62,000 bases of DNA from Zygnema cylindricum (GCA_037447655.1 JBBHKE010000731.1:1-62000); one strand, 5' to 3'; shown: positions 12,700 through 25,532, numbered from the stretch's first letter. The notes: generated by a model not told the origin, from the letters alone. Numbers and translations: made by a program.

Positions 12700-12760
12700 G
12701 AAATAGTTGGAAGAGAAAGAGGTGAGAAAAAGAAAGGGAGAGAGAGAGAGAGAAGCCAGA
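12700..12760 (-). promoter_or_regulatory. CT-rich probable 5' leader of the Myb-PHD gene
   Basis: Just upstream of the ATG at 12695, the minus strand is a CTCTCTCT-type pyrimidine tract. This resembles the Y-patch/CT-rich leaders common in plant genes. No TATA box stands out. Confidence 0.35.
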
Positions 12761-12856
12761 AATAGAGTGGGAGCGAAGGAATATTTGATGCAGCCGCAAG
12801 GAGTCAGCTGCACAATATTTCTTCTCTGGATCAATGGTTTCAGAAATCAGACGCTA

Positions 12857-13048
12857 CACCGGGCATCGCTATTAGTGTTAATAATTTTTTTGCCACTTTA
12901 AAGTTTAAACATCTTTTCTCCGTAGACACTTGTCCTATTTCTACATGGAGACCGCCAATCGGAAGGTGAGAATCTTAGCTTTCAGTTGCAGTCGTCAGAT
13001 CCATAATCCGACAAATGTGTACGGAGTAAAGATGTTTTAAATGGTAAA
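12857..13048 (+). mobile_element. TA-target MITE, CACCG family, right end missing
   Basis: TA then CACCGGGCATCGCTATTAGT begins the element. The interior contains the self-complementary pair ACACTTGTCC...GACAAATGTGT found in the copies at 13233 and 16093. Homology stops near 13048, after 'gatgttttaaatggtaaag', with no right inverted repeat. Confidence 0.65.
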
Positions 13049-13232
13049 GTTAACCTTAAACAATATTCGTTGGCGCAGGCGCTTACGCCAGTCCGTACAC
13101 AATTGTTCAAATTACGTACACATAAGTACGAATTCGGTACAGCTGTATCAGGATTGGACGGCCAAGCAGTTGGACAATGTAAATCTCGCCTATGCTTCAC
13201 CACAAACTGAACCACCAACTGGGAGTAAATTA

Positions 13233-13448
13233 AAACCGTGTATCGCTATTAGTGTCGATGTTTTTTTTGCCACTTGAAGCATCATTTTAACGTACACACT
13301 TGTCCGATTATCAGATGGGAACCGCCAATTGGAAGGTGAGAATCTTGTCTCTGACTCGCAACCGTCAGATACATAATCCGACAAGTGTGTACGGAGAAAA
13401 ATGTTTTAAGTGGCGAAAAAAAAATAACACTAATAGCGATACACGGTG
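13233..13448 (+). mobile_element. TA-target MITE, CACCG family, near-complete copy
   Basis: The left end is ACCGTGTATCGCTATTAG and the right-end complement is CACCGTGTATCGCTATTAGT, followed by TA. The interior repeats the ACACTTGTCCGATTAT / ATAATCCGACAAGTGT pair, so the whole element can fold into a hairpin. It lies in the 1.2-kb space between the two divergent genes. Confidence 0.75.
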
Positions 13449-13587
13449 TAATGACGATGAACTTTCCAAATTAGAGTACATGATAAATTAGTATCATGGT
13501 GTACCCGAAAAAACACAATTTACCGTAAAGTACGCTAATTGTTTCATTACGCTATATTTTTTATTACGCTAATAGCGATTCACGGTG
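13449..13587 (+). mobile_element. Right-end remnant of a CACCG-family TA element
   Basis: The sequence ends GCTAATAGCGATTCACGGTG followed by TA, but no matching left end is found next to it. It directly abuts the preceding MITE, so it is likely a broken older copy. Confidence 0.5.
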
Positions 13588-13903
13588 TAGCACCTAAAAT
13601 AAAATGAGTACGGTCCATAACAGTACGGTGAGAGTCCATAACTGTACGGTGACAACAGATTGCTCTGAGCTGCATGGCCGCTGGCGGTAAACCCAATGCT
13701 GAAATCAGAGATATGCATTTTAGCTTCTGAACCCCATACAAAACCTTTTCGGTTCAAAACAAACTTCTTGAGCCATCGGAAGAACTCTCGTTCTAAGATT
13801 TTTTTGTCAGCATCAAAGAACCTAATTTTTAAAGCAGCTGAAAGAGGCTTCAATTTTCTTGTCAAATTTGCATTGTCATATTTACTAATAAATTTGAGTG
13901 ATA

Positions 13904-16900
13904 ATGGCATTTAAGAGATTGAATTTTGTGCTTTTTGGTGTAGGAAGTATTTCCGCCGCAGTGTGTTTTTTCCTTTTCATAAATCAAGAAAGGGAGAATG
14001 AAAAAGAGGATGAATTGAGGGAAGCAAATATAAGGAATCAACTATCTCAAAACGTTTATAATTGGACATTTTATGAACCTTTTGTGCAAATGGACGTAGA
14101 AAAAAACCGTATCGAGAGTAGCGATACACGTGATGTTCATATTAATGGTACATTTTTGTACTTTCTTGTTAAAAAAACAGCTAGATATGATGATGATGCA
14201 AGGAATGAAAATTGTTAGGTTCCATTTTTTTTTTGAAAATAATAGAGTGTATTTAAGTAAAACTAAAACTATGATATATGAGATTTTGTCATTCCATACA
14301 CTTTGAGAAAGTCCAGGTTTGGAAATCGGAATCGATATTTTTTTCTGAGAATGATTTTCTCATAGGTTATAGCAAAAGTTGCCAATGGAGAAAGTCACGT
14401 CACGTCGATAAAAGACCCAATAGTGTTTGAAATTTGCTTCCAAACAATGACACGAGACCGCCTATACAATCAAAAACAAAAAAAAATCACAAAAATAAAA
14501 GAAAATTCAAGAAAAGGGAGAGAAGTATCACATTGCTAGTTTGTATCCAGCTTTAGCAAATGCTGATGTTGAGTAAAATAACCTTTTTACAACATCGAAC
14601 CTCGAATTTGTTAAATTTACTTCTTGCTAGAAGCTTAGGACGTATTACCCCTACTTCGTATGCTCGTTTCTTCTTTTACATTCTCTGTCATGTCTTTGTA
14701 TTTGTTGTTGTCTTTATCTTTGTCTCTGTCTTTGTTGTCTCAATAACATTCTTTTTGCAGAAATCCGGCGTAAATTTGTGAAAACAGAACCTGAAGAAGA
14801 GACAAGCCTTCACCATATTCTCTTCGGTATTGGATCATCTCTCGCTTCATGGTCCAAACGTGGCAAATTTGTAAGGTAAATACGTCGACTCATGGACAAT
14901 ATTTTTATTTTTCTTCGAAATAAGATCGAGAGATAACTAAGAATATGGCTATACTTTAGCCATTATCGCTTGGTCATTACAATTTTTGGCTCATACAAAA
15001 AAATAATTGTTGAACTTATAGCCTTGTCGCAAAATGTCGACAGTTAAAAAGGATAAGATAAAGTAGGTTAGGGCTATGGAGTATTTCTCACATGCAATTA
15101 ATTTGTTGAGTCTCAGTTTAGGAGATATATCCCAAGAAATTATGATGAGAAGAAGTTAGTTGGGCAATAATAAGACAACAACGATGACGTGTGGCGTCTT
15201 CTCAAGGCCTCTAGAACCATCTTTCATGTTTTTTTGCAGAACTTGGTGGGACCTTCCGAAGGTTCGAGGATACGTATGGATGGATGGAATACCTGATAAA
15301 GTAAATAATAGTGTGGATCCTCCATTTCAAGTTTCTGGAGATATAGGACACCTTCGTTACAACGGCACCGGTTTACGAGATTACTTGCGTTTGGCGCGCA
15401 TTGTTAAAGACGCTTTTATGTTAAATCCTCCAAACGTCCGTTGGTATTTTCCCGCCTTCGTCAGTGTTAGGATGTGTTACCGGCACTTTTTCCTTTTCGT
15501 TCGAAGTCTAATGACATACAAAATACCCAGAGTATATAAAAATACAGTGCGTTCCTTCAAATTAATCATTTCGGCACTTTTTTCTTATTCGTTCGAAGAC
15601 AAATGATATGTAAAATAATCAGAGTTTAGAAAACATACAGTGCGTTCCTTCGAACTAATCATTTTCCAGAAGCTCGCAGGTTTGTTATGGGAGACGACGA
15701 TACCTATTTCAGCGCTCACGGCGTGACGGCGTTGCTTTCAAAATACGACCATAACGAATTGCTTTATATCGGGAGCCAATCAGAGACGCACTGGCAAAAC
15801 AATGTCCTGTCACATGAAATGGCCTTCGGTGGAGGTGGATTTGCTGTCAGTTGGCCGTTGGCCGCTGCGCTTAACGGAACTCTGGACGATTGCATGGAAC
15901 GCTATACGGAGCTCTGGGGTAGCGACCAAAGAGTATCCGCCTGTGTTTCGGAGCTTGGAGTGGGTTAAAGCTAATAACCTAGGTTGTCGTATTTAGGGTA
16001 GACGTTGAAAATAAACAAAAACATTTAATTTGCTGTATAGTTGTTAGCAATAATATATTACGCCAAAGTCGGGAAATATCTCACTCACGTTACACCGTGT
16101 ATCGCCATTAGTGTTAATAATTTTTTCGCCAATTAAAACATTTTTTATCCGTACACACTTGTCGGATTATGGATCTGAAGGCTGCGATTGAAAGCTAAGA
16201 TTCTCACTTTCCAAATGGCGGTCTCCGTGTGAAAATAAGACAAGTGTGTACAGAGAAAATATGTTTTAAATGGAGAAAAAATTATCAGCACTAATAGCGA
16301 TTCATGGTGTAGTCGATAAAATTAACATGAAAATGATTGAAAATGAACATTGTGGCTGAAATGGTTAAACTTGTAGTCGCTTTTGACAAATTTCATAATT
16401 GTGTCATCAATTTGTCGTTTAGTCACTTCTGACAAATTTTCGATACGTAGGTCCATATGACGCGCGAAAAAGGATTTCATCAGTGCGATTTGAATGGACC
16501 AATCACTGGCCTCCTTGAAGCACATCCGTTGGATATTTTTGCGTCCCTTCACCATCTTGAGAGAATCCATCCAGTCCTTCCCGATACGAGTGACCGAGTA
16601 TCGGCTTTAAAAGAACTTACGAATCGGTTACTTCCGGATCCCATCGGTTTTCTCCAACTAGCCGTTTGCCATATACAGTACGCTTCAAAACCAGTGGTTC
16701 AAAATGTTGGTTTTTCCCAATTTGTAGTAAAAGACAAAAAAAAGGGATGGAAAAGGGGCATGATATGCTTTCTAAAATTGTTGTCTGTTATGAATCTTAC
16801 TACATAGAGTTATTAAAAAAAAAAAAAAAAAAACAAAATCATCATTATCAAATAAATCAATCATTATTATTAAATTAATCATTGTTGGTTGGGAAACCAA

Positions 16901-18689
16901 TGTGAACGAAAGAATAACGACACTATTTTTATTTTTATTTTTTTTAATGATGCAGAGGTAGTGGAAATTGGACAATTTCTATTGCATGGGGCTACTCAGT
17001 GAAAGTGTATCCTAAGGTTTGTTTACATCCTCCTCTATTTACATGTAAGAATTAGAAAGAGAGTGAGGTATTGATTTTTGATAATGGAAATTGAAATTGA
17101 TACTAGTGGACGGTGCAATCCTAAGAATAACATGAATGGTCCACCACCAAATTTAGGTGATCAACCAAATGAGGCTGGGATTCGGGCCATGTTATTGAAG
17201 AACGGTGCGCATAGATTAAAAAAAAAACACTAATTAATATTCGTTCGGTCATCTCAACTTAAATGATATTTTGTTTTCATTATATATGGAGGGTGTTATC
17301 CGCTACGGTGCGAAAGGCATGCCATCGCACCAAAAATGTAAAGTACAAACCATACGAGAAAATTCGAGAATTTTTTTTAGCCGGATTAGCAACTTTTTGT
17401 AGGCATTTTTGTAGGCATTTGTATGCATACTTTTTAAGTGTTTATTGCTGTTTTTTTCTTCAAAAAATCCTTTTATGAATGTTGATACTTTTGCAGTTTG
17501 TTCGGCTTTCCGGTCTTGAACGTATCGAGAGGACATTTACCACTTATAATGGAGACTCTGACCCCAACTCCTATAATCTCAACACTCGTAAAGTTCAGGT
17601 GAATTCCAGTTTCGAAACGTTCCATTAGTACTATTCTGGAAAATCTGTTTTTATTTTTGCTTTTAATACGTCCCATCTCCGTTTGTTGCTTTGAATACAT
17701 GTTCGTAAGTTTAAACATGTAGAGGAACAAAAGAACAATCGAGATGGTTTCGTTGAAATTCATCGTGTGGGCTGTTGTTATGTTTGATCATTTATTGTTT
17801 TTTTAAACACCATAACCAAGGAATTTGTTGTTACTTTAATCGAGGTTTGTTTAATGTATAAGCTTAGAAGTCAATTCTTACATCCATGTGGTCCACTTGT
17901 GAGATGATTGATCCCTATGAACTTCGCCTTGACTTTTTTTGTCCCCATTGTTGTTGGTATTGTGCTAGTTTTTTAATTTTTTCTTAGTCCTTGGTTTTCT
18001 TTTTTGTTGTTTTTCATTTTCTGTTCAAGGTGATTTTGAACTTTTGTTTGTGGATCTTGTGCAACATCTTTCATTTTCATTTCGCCTTTTTCCTTTTTTG
18101 TTTCCACGTACTCACCCGGTTTACTATCACTCTTTTAATTTATTGCTTATTATACTTATAAAACAATTTAAGAATAATAAGCTTTATTAAACCGCGTGAA
18201 CCATCCGAGTACATGGAAACAAAAGAAAGGAAAAGCAAAAACAAAAGTGAAAAAATGGCACATAATCAAACAAACCAAAACCAAATTGACTAACATTGAA
18301 AAAAACTAGCTAACAAAAGTGACAAACTAACGAAGTATACAAAACTAAACCTGATAAAATGAATGATTTGCTGATTATGGGAGCAGATAATGGCACCGTC
18401 TTTGGATATATGCGGTATTCCTTTTTCCATGTATGCAACCAACGTCATTTTAAAAAAGGACGGAAGCGTTATAAGCCGATATTCGAGACAGAATGAGAAC
18501 AGAAGCTTCTGTCAGGACCGCCTATCTCAGCTTTCAACTATTACTGTGGTACGCTCGAAACCCTTAAAGATAAAGAGACCTAGACCTGGGTTTATTATTG
18601 GTCCCTCCATGAGACGTCAGTGTTGCAATAGAGTAGCTTTTTCAAGTAGAGATTCTCTCACTATCTGGCTTGGTAACTGTCCTTTTTGA
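13904..18689 (+). CDS. GT31-type glycosyltransferase of the plant DUF604 (Fringe-like) family, eight exons
   Basis: Exons are 13904-14147, 14761-14875, 15240-15443, 15680-15959, 16451-16677, 16956-17016, 17497-17598 and 18387-18689. All phases match, giving 511 aa. The N terminus has a basic residue group then a hydrophobic segment (about 6-27), typical of a type II Golgi membrane anchor. The catalytic region starts near HHILFGIGSS. It includes TWWDLPKVRGYVWMDG, the metal-binding MGDDDTYF motif (D193-D195), GGGGFAVSWPLAAAL and GSDQRVSACVSELG, then REKGFHQCDLNG and HPLDIFASLHHL. It closes with GNWTISIAWGYSVKVYP and the family C-terminal RRQCC. DUF604 proteins are Golgi-type sugar transferases; donor and acceptor cannot be told from sequence. 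The first donor (AATG|GTACAT) is the least certain junction. Intron 4 contains a MITE. Confidence 0.9.
16093..16309 (+). mobile_element. TA-target MITE, CACCG family, in intron 4 of the GT31 gene
   Basis: A complete 217-bp copy has TA on both sides. The left end is CACCGTGTATCGCCATTAGT and the right-end complement is CACCATGAATCGCTATTAGT. The middle holds the ACACTTGTCGGATTAT and complementary TAAGACAAGTGTGT arms. Splice sites on either side are intact. Confidence 0.85.
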
Positions 18690-20163
18690 AACAAAAACAC
18701 CCGTTTGTTTTATTAGTTTGACAAACAATATGATAAAAGGAGAGATAATAAGGCAAAAGGAGAGATAATAAGACAAAAGTAGAGATGATAGTTTAACGGA
18801 GAAATGGTAGGAGAGAGTATGAAAGAATAGACGATCAGAAAAGAAGAGACAAAAGGATAAAGTTTAAAAGAAGAGAGAAAGTACCAACACTACATTTCTG
18901 CATTCAGCAATGCAGAAAGAATGTCAGTCATATGGAGGTCAGTTAGAGAGGTCAACTAGTGAAATACTTGAAACTTACAATGTTGATTGCTAGTAGGTTA
19001 AAGAAACAAAATCTAATAGAGTCAACTTTCTTTTAAGAAAAAATTGAAATAAAACAGGAAACAGTTGATGCAAATGCAAATGTCATTTCGAGCTTTTAAA
19101 TGTTTCACATGCCCGGAATCTCAAGGCAACATATGGTTAAAAAAGTTAAATTGCTATAGCTGGATGTATTTTCTATGGTCTCTACTGAGTGATTATCGAG
19201 CATTTTGCATGTAAACTGGATCATACTCTGTCACCTAAGGTTTCAGAGCCTCAAAGTTGTATTTTCATCAAACGTGGCCCAATCTTCAGCTCATGAACAA
19301 ACCTTTTCCTCTCAAAAATGGTCAGATTTGTGCTATGTTATTTTTTCTGCCTATAGAATACAAATGATGCGTGGTATTTAATGTTTCGGCGCAGTATTTA
19401 ATGTTTTAAATTCCCGTACTGAAAGGGAAAATATATGAGCCCTCGAGTCTATAACTGGCGTTACCGGCACGATGATCATAGTATTTGCACCACTAATTGT
19501 AGTATTCATATAGAATTTTGTCCGATTTTGTGAAAAACATACATTTTCCCTTATAAATGTTGATTACTGGTTACTATCGCCAATTATAGTACAAATTGCT
19601 ACATGGGGCTCCATTTGCTAAAATGTGTTGTACCATCATAGCTTGTAACACTAAAGCTATTAAAACTACTAAAAAACCAGTACGCATGCAGACATAATTT
19701 TACACACTAAAGACAAAGGATCAGGACAACATGAAGGCGAATAGTGTACCGAGGGGAATCCCACAGGCATCTCCCTGGACTCCCTGTGGCAACAACTGAC
19801 AAAGTAACTTTGTTACTGAAAATAATATACCATTTCTAACATGATGGAATATTACGGAGACAGTTAATAACTGTCGCTGCAAATTTATTGGGCAGCCTTA
19901 AAGCACCGCATCATCATCATGAAAAAGAATTCAGTTTACCGAACAGAAAGTGCATCACGTTTTTTTGCGATTTTTTCAACAGTCGCGAACTATACGTAGA
20001 AATCGGAAAAATTGAAAAAATCGCATGATTTGAACAACAACGGTTATAATGAAGCTCTCCTCCGACCGTACTTTAAAATATTTTATTTCTCTCGTTTTCA
20101 TTTTTCATTTCGTTGTCGTTTCCGACTTTCGACAAAGCTTCAACCCATACTTTAGCCTCTATT
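18690..20163. other. Gene-free stretch downstream of the GT31 gene
   Basis: A short tandem purine-rich motif (AAAAGGAGAGATAATAAG-like) occurs at about 18737-18790. Otherwise I see AT-rich sequence without exons or recognisable repeat ends. Confidence 0.45.
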
Positions 20164-20400
20164 GGGGGGTGTCCCCATGTAATTGATACTGTGAGAAATA
20201 TTTTGGACTCTAGTGAAGATTCTCCGTACTACTTTGAAAGAGCGTCCCAATGTGCGAAAAATCGAAAATGAAATCGGAACTTTGAAATGTGACGGTTGTA
20301 GACGTAGATACAACTTGTGACGATTGAAGACGACTACGAAACTTTCGACGAAAGAAATGACCTCCAATGAAATTGCATCAACCATAGATTCTCCTGCAAT
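20164..20400 (+). mobile_element. Harbinger-like element, one end only
   Basis: The sequence begins GGGGGGTGTCCCCATGTAAT and continues with the 'gtgacggttgtagacgt' and 'gacgactacgaaact' subterminal motifs of the family. It loses homology near 20400. A similar fragment lacking the terminal repeat lies at about 20735-20870. Confidence 0.55.
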
Positions 20401-21134
20401 ATCAGGAGCCGTAGATTTCGACTTTCTAACCTAGATTTCACGCGTGTGCTCGGGTCACACGCTTGAGGACAAGCAATGCACAGTCACGGTGAAATTGTCC
20501 TCCCTTGTGGATACGTGAACATTCGCTATTACTGTTTCGCACGTGCAACGAAGCATTTTCCACTGCACGTGAGTTGGCTGGCCCAAACCAATGATAAGTA
20601 TCAATGCTATATCGGATTCAGTCATTCCATACGGTTATGTGATTTTAGTCAAATTACACCTAAAAAAACGACAAAGTACGCCGGGATTACCGTCTTCCTA
20701 ACCGGCTTTCAATAAAGATAAGTACCATGTAGTCGGTACTCGGGTTCTTTGAACTGATACTTTGGATTTTAGTGAAGATTTTCCGTACTACTTTTCAAAG
20801 CGTGCTAATGTGCGAAAAGTGAAATGGGAACTTTAAAATGTGACGGTTGTAGACGTGGGTATAACTTGGAATTCATTTGGGAGAGAAAAATTCTGTCACG
20901 AAAAATCTTTCGCCTTTAAATTAATCAAATTATATGGTACGCATTAAACGCTGAAGCTTATGGTCATTTTTTTGCCATTTTTACGATTAGGCATCCAGGT
21001 TTCAATCTAATGGTGATAACAGCCAGCCGTTCAAAAAGGATACACCACGAATCATAATTAGAGTTGTGTACGCTAATTCCGTCACCCCAAATTTTGACTT
21101 TATCACTATAAATAGAGTACATTACATTAAATTA

Positions 21135-22362
21135 GGGTATGTCCCCGTGTATTAAGGTATCGACTTTAATCTGTCGTTTTCACCCAAAACGCAGTTCCGT
21201 ATGAGAAAAACTTTAGCCGTACAAAAAAATCAATTCTTTAAAAGTATAGCAAACTTCAAGTCGATACTTTGAATGTACTTCATGTTTGTCGTCATGTGAA
21301 CGCATTTTGGCGTTTTCCTTTTTTCGACCCCCGGGCAAGAGAATCCAGCCCGTCAAAAAACTTCATCAAAAATCACCTCGCGACCTCATTTCAGGGAAAG
21401 TACCGCCCAAACAACGAATGAAAAATGACCCATGCACGCGCCACACGAGTGAGAAAGCTTTAGGACGAGGGAGAGTGCTCGCTATTTTTCTCCCTGCCCG
21501 TCACGTGCATATACAGAAAAGACGAGGATGTACGGAAAAAAATCTGTAGGGGTCTCGGACCTCCAATTTCATTCATGGGGCCTCGGCAGAATTTTGCATC
21601 GTCGTCGCCTCTCCCCTCTCCCTCTCACACTATCATTTTTATCTCGCACTTTTTAGAATGAGGCACGACAAAACTGGTTTGAAATGAAAGATATTTGAAA
21701 AAGAATTCTTTTGACAACCTTTATGTATATTTTTATGGCAAGTAGAGCGAAAAAGGTTGAGAAAACGAAATCGGGTATCTGTGGCCGAAAGTTCTTGAAT
21801 CTGTGACGTCACAAGTGAGCGTGACGTCACAATGTTACAAAACCCTAAACATCTGCCGTGTCACAAAATTGCAAAAATGTAGACGTCTACAATCGTCGTT
21901 GTTTTTGTTGGCGTCAACAATTTCGAAGTCGTCGTCAACCGTCACAAAGTTGTACCTACGTCTACACCCGTCATATTTCAAAGTTCCGATTCCATTTTCG
22001 CACATAGGGACGCTTTTCGAAGTAGTACGGAAAAATTCACTATAGTCCAAAATACTTTTTCAAAGTATCACTTACATGGGGACGTACCATAGTTCAAAAG
22101 TAGGTGAAAGTAGGGCTATACAATATGCCTATTGTATGCAAAACATACAATATGACCTTAAGACCCATATTGTATTGGTCGCAAAATGAAAAAAAAAGTA
22201 GCAGGTTTGAGTTGCACATCGTTTGATAGGGAATTAAATGTCATCGGACGGGCGCTGATCAAAGTAGCGATCTAAGAAGATCACATGATAAGCCCGTAAC
22301 ACAAATTGCGCCGACCAAAGGCCTACCATAAAACGCCTACTTTTGAACTATGGGACGTACCC
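21135..22362 (+). mobile_element. PIF/Harbinger-like non-autonomous element, interrupted by a hAT MITE
   Basis: The left end GGGTATGTCCCCGTGT follows TTA. The right end is GGGGACGTAC, split by the MITE at 22088-22352 and finished by CC at 22361-22362. Without the insertion and its 8-bp duplication the length is 955 bp, close to the 961 bp of the copy at 910. The GTCTAC cluster lies at about 21880-21970, with AACCCTAAAC at about 21841. Confidence 0.75.
22088..22352 (+). mobile_element. hAT-like MITE with CATAGTTCAAAAGTA ends, copy 1
   Basis: The 265-bp element has perfect 15-bp inverted ends, CATAGTTCAAAAGTA and TACTTTTGAACTATG. It is flanked by the exact 8-bp duplication GGACGTAC (22080-22087 and 22353-22360). 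Eight-base duplications with ends starting CA fit the hAT superfamily. It contains a small ACAATATG...CATATTGT palindrome. A second copy lies at 54705-54977. Confidence 0.9.
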
Positions 22363-23206
22363 TATGTCAATCATTACTTGCGAGTTCATTACTTCGAATA
22401 TGTGACGATTGTAGACGTCTACAAAATGTGCGACAGTCTACGAAACGAAATTTAGACGACTACGAAAATTACGAAGCTTCCTAAAAACGGCGACGGTTGC
22501 AGATGTCGAGGTTTTTGTGACGTTGTAGATGTTTAGGGTTTTGTGACATAGCGAAGTCATGCTACCATGTGACGTCATCAGTACGTACATTTTTTGCCAT
22601 GGCTTCCCGATTTCGTTTTCTTATCTTTTATCATTCGATATGCCATCAAACTTAGACCAAAAATAATAAAAAAAAATACATCTTTCATTTGATACTATTA
22701 TTGTTACATCTCGTGTAAATATGAGAGAAAGAGGAGTGGTCGAGTGAGAAATAGGGGGAGAGACGAGGACGACTTAAAATTTTGCAAAGGACCCATGAAG
22801 GAAAGTGGAGGCCCCAGACCCCTGCAATTTTTTTCCGTACATGTTTGTCATTTTCTTATGTGCATGCGCGAGAAGAGCAGTGAAAATAATAGCGTGTACT
22901 TTCCTTCGTGCAATTTTTTCCAAACTTTTGACACGTGTAATCCAGTTTTTCTATTCGTTAATTGGGTAGTATTTTGATTAAAATCAGGTCGCTATTTGAC
23001 TCCAGTGCAAGTGTGAAGATGAGCTGGAAGTGGGTCGCGATGATAATAACGCCAAATTGCCGTACCCTCCAAGGTCCAAGAAGACGCAAAATGTACTTGT
23101 GTTTTTGCCTATTTTTCATACGGCGTAATAATTTCTCGTTGCAAGTCCCATTTTCTGTGAAAACGACGGGAAAAATCCCTTACTTGAACACATGGGGACA
23201 CGCCCT
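22363..23206 (-). mobile_element. Harbinger-like element lacking about 90 bp at one end
   Basis: Its sequence parallels 4300-5133 from TGTCAATC onward and ends CATGGGGACACGCCC before TAA. The left terminal repeat is absent because it abuts directly on the element ending at 22362. Telobox-like GTTTAGGGTT lies at about 22530. Confidence 0.65.
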
Positions 23207-23239
23207 AAGTCCTTTATGCTCATATGACACCTGAACGAA

Positions 23240-23395
23240 TCGTCATCAACCGATGACAAGGATTGACATCCATGCCCATAGACATGTCTATGACCTAATG
23301 GTCATATCATATGACTTCCGCCAAGCATCATCATCATCAACCGACGACAAATATTGACATCCATGGCCATACACAGTCATGTCATGAACTCGCAC
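23240..23395 (+). repeat. About 90-bp direct repeat, two diverged copies
   Basis: 'atcaaccgatgacaaggatt' at about 23246 and 'atcaaccgacgacaaatatt' at about 23336 start similar segments that both continue with GACATCCATG.CCATA. This is a simple tandem duplication. Confidence 0.6.
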
Positions 23396-23679
23396 GAATG
23401 AAGGCTGGTGTCAGCAGGGTATTGTGATGAAGGAGAGAGAGAGAGGCAATGGAGACTGTCGTACGGCCCGGCCACAAGCGACTGCTGATCACTGCCACAG
23501 TTCTGCTCAACATTCTGTTAGGTCAGCTCTCGGTCTTCCTCTCCCTCTCGCTCTCTCTCACCTCTCTCTCGCACGATATTTTAGCGTGCGTGTATGATTT
23601 TTGGTCGCACGTGCGACCGCGATTTATTTATGTTTGATGTGTACGCTATTCGCGTACACGTCTAATAGAACACATACTA

Positions 23680-23795
23680 ATTTCGTGCGTGGTACCATGT
23701 CGTTTCGTGCGCAGGTACACATTTTTCAAGTATTTCGTGCAATACCATATATTTCGTGCGATATGTTTCGTTTCGTGCATACGCACGCGATTTGG
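23680..23795 (+). repeat. Iterated TTTCGTGC motif
   Basis: TTTCGTGC occurs five times within about 110 bp at irregular spacing (near 23681, 23703, 23735, 23752 and 23773). The spacing is not a fixed tandem period. Confidence 0.6.
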
Positions 23796-24756
23796 GGAGT
23801 ATCGACGTGAAGTATCGTTTGGAGGCGTATCGCGATTTCCGGGCGACGCGTCGATTCATATGTTTATTTAAGTCGCGAACCCATGTAGGTTCGCGCATAC
23901 ATGTAGTTAGGGAGGGTTTTTACCCTCGGACAGTGGATTATGCGGAACGTGCGGCAGACAATGTTGGCCGCCTATTGGCCAACATTCTAAGTAGTTCTTT
24001 CATGTGAACTAACCTAGACTTAGGTTAGGGTTTGCGTAGGCGTAGCGTAGCTAATACTTAGTCTATTTTCAGACTTAGAATTTCTAGCTTTTGGACAAGA
24101 ATTTTCTCTTGGCGGCGGAGCTTTCTCTTGCTCTCTCTCTCACCGATTGCTCAAGTTTCCTCCTTTCTTTTGCTAGCTAGCTGTAGAGGCTAGATAGTTT
24201 ACGTACATTCTCCTTTGTAATTTTGCCCACGCTTTTAATCCACGCGGCTCAAAGCCAAGTCCGGAAGGTTTCCCTCCAACTTGTGTCATTTTTGGGAAGT
24301 GGTGGATTGGAGTTCGTGTGGAGAAGTATCCGGATCCGGCTGCCCTTCCAACGGACAGCTAGACGGTTTGGGTGTTTGTTTTGTGTTGTTTGTATTTTCG
24401 GTTGGGAATGGAAGGGTGAATTTTGGCTGAATTTTGAGTTTTCCTTGTTTTTGATTGGAATTATTTATTTTGCTTCGTTGCTTTCGTACGAGATAACTCT
24501 TGTAAAGAATACGTTGAAGACCCAAGAGGCTAGTAGCTACCTTGTGGCTTAGTATAAATTATAGGATTCACTTATTGCTAAGGGAGTATTCTTCCCTTTT
24601 TATTCTTTCGCCATCTTCACCTTTATTCTTTTGCATGTTGTATATACATTTTGACCATCTCATTCATTTTCGTTTGTATATATGTTTGGAGCATGAATTT
24701 GCTGGTTGGGATGCATGTTCGCTCTTTCTAGTCTCTCATGCACGACACCGTCACAT

Positions 24757-24871
24757 GTCAAAGTTCCGATTTCATTTTCGCACATAGGGAGGATTTTTCA
24801 AATTAAAACAGAACACTTCACTACAATCCAAAGTACTTTTTTAAAGTATCACTTACACGGGGACGTACCCT
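24757..24871 (+). mobile_element. Solo right end of a Harbinger-like element
   Basis: The segment from 'tcaaagttccgatttcattttc' analogues to CACTTACACGGGGACGTACCC matches the last 115 bp of the copy ending at 22362. The rest of the element is absent. Confidence 0.6.
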
Positions 24872-25314
24872 TATTCTTTACTTTGTTTAAGGTACTTTTT
24901 GAATGATCGTTAATAACTCTAATACAGTGTTGTATTAAATAGTGTGGCGTACGGTCGCTGTCTGACCGTGCAAAATTGTACTTTATTAAGTAAAAATATA
25001 TAAATAATGATTTAGTACATGTCGTTCTCATGTAACTGCGTTTTAACAAACCGCGTAATGCTAACGTCATAATGACGTGAAACTGTACATTTTGTCAAAT
25101 TCGGTACTGGCAGTTAATTTGTAGTGGATAGATTCAACACCCAAATTTACGCCCAAAATTAGAGTTATTGATAAATTAGAGTAAAATTATTTTTTGAAAA
25201 AGTTATATCACACAAATTAGAGTTTATAACTCTACTTTTTTTTCTTTTTTTACTCTAATTTTTTCTTTACTCTAATTATGACTCGGGGTGTACTGTACTG
25301 TACTTATTGATTCG

Positions 25315-25519
25315 AAACTAGCCTCATGGGCCCCAGCTCTCACAGGGCTGTAAAATTTGTCCGTTGGCCAATAAAGGCTAGGTTTACCAGTTTCCGAAAC
25401 GGAAAACCAATGTCATCAAACTAGCCTCATGGGCCCCGGCTCTTACATAGCTGTAAATTTTGTCCGTTGGCCAATATACGCTAGGTTTACCAGTTTCCGA
25501 AACGGAAAATCAACGTCTG
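25315..25519 (+). repeat. 103-bp tandem duplication
   Basis: Two adjacent copies begin AAACTAGCCTCATGGGCCCC at 25315 and 25418, differing at a few sites. Each ends with the small palindrome-like TTTCCGAAACGGAAAA. Confidence 0.85.
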
Positions 25520-25532
25520 ATGAGATCATAAA

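Noticed and set aside
23900-24700. Possible solo LTR
   Set aside because: Some LTR-like composition, but I found no matching TG...CA ends or target duplication.
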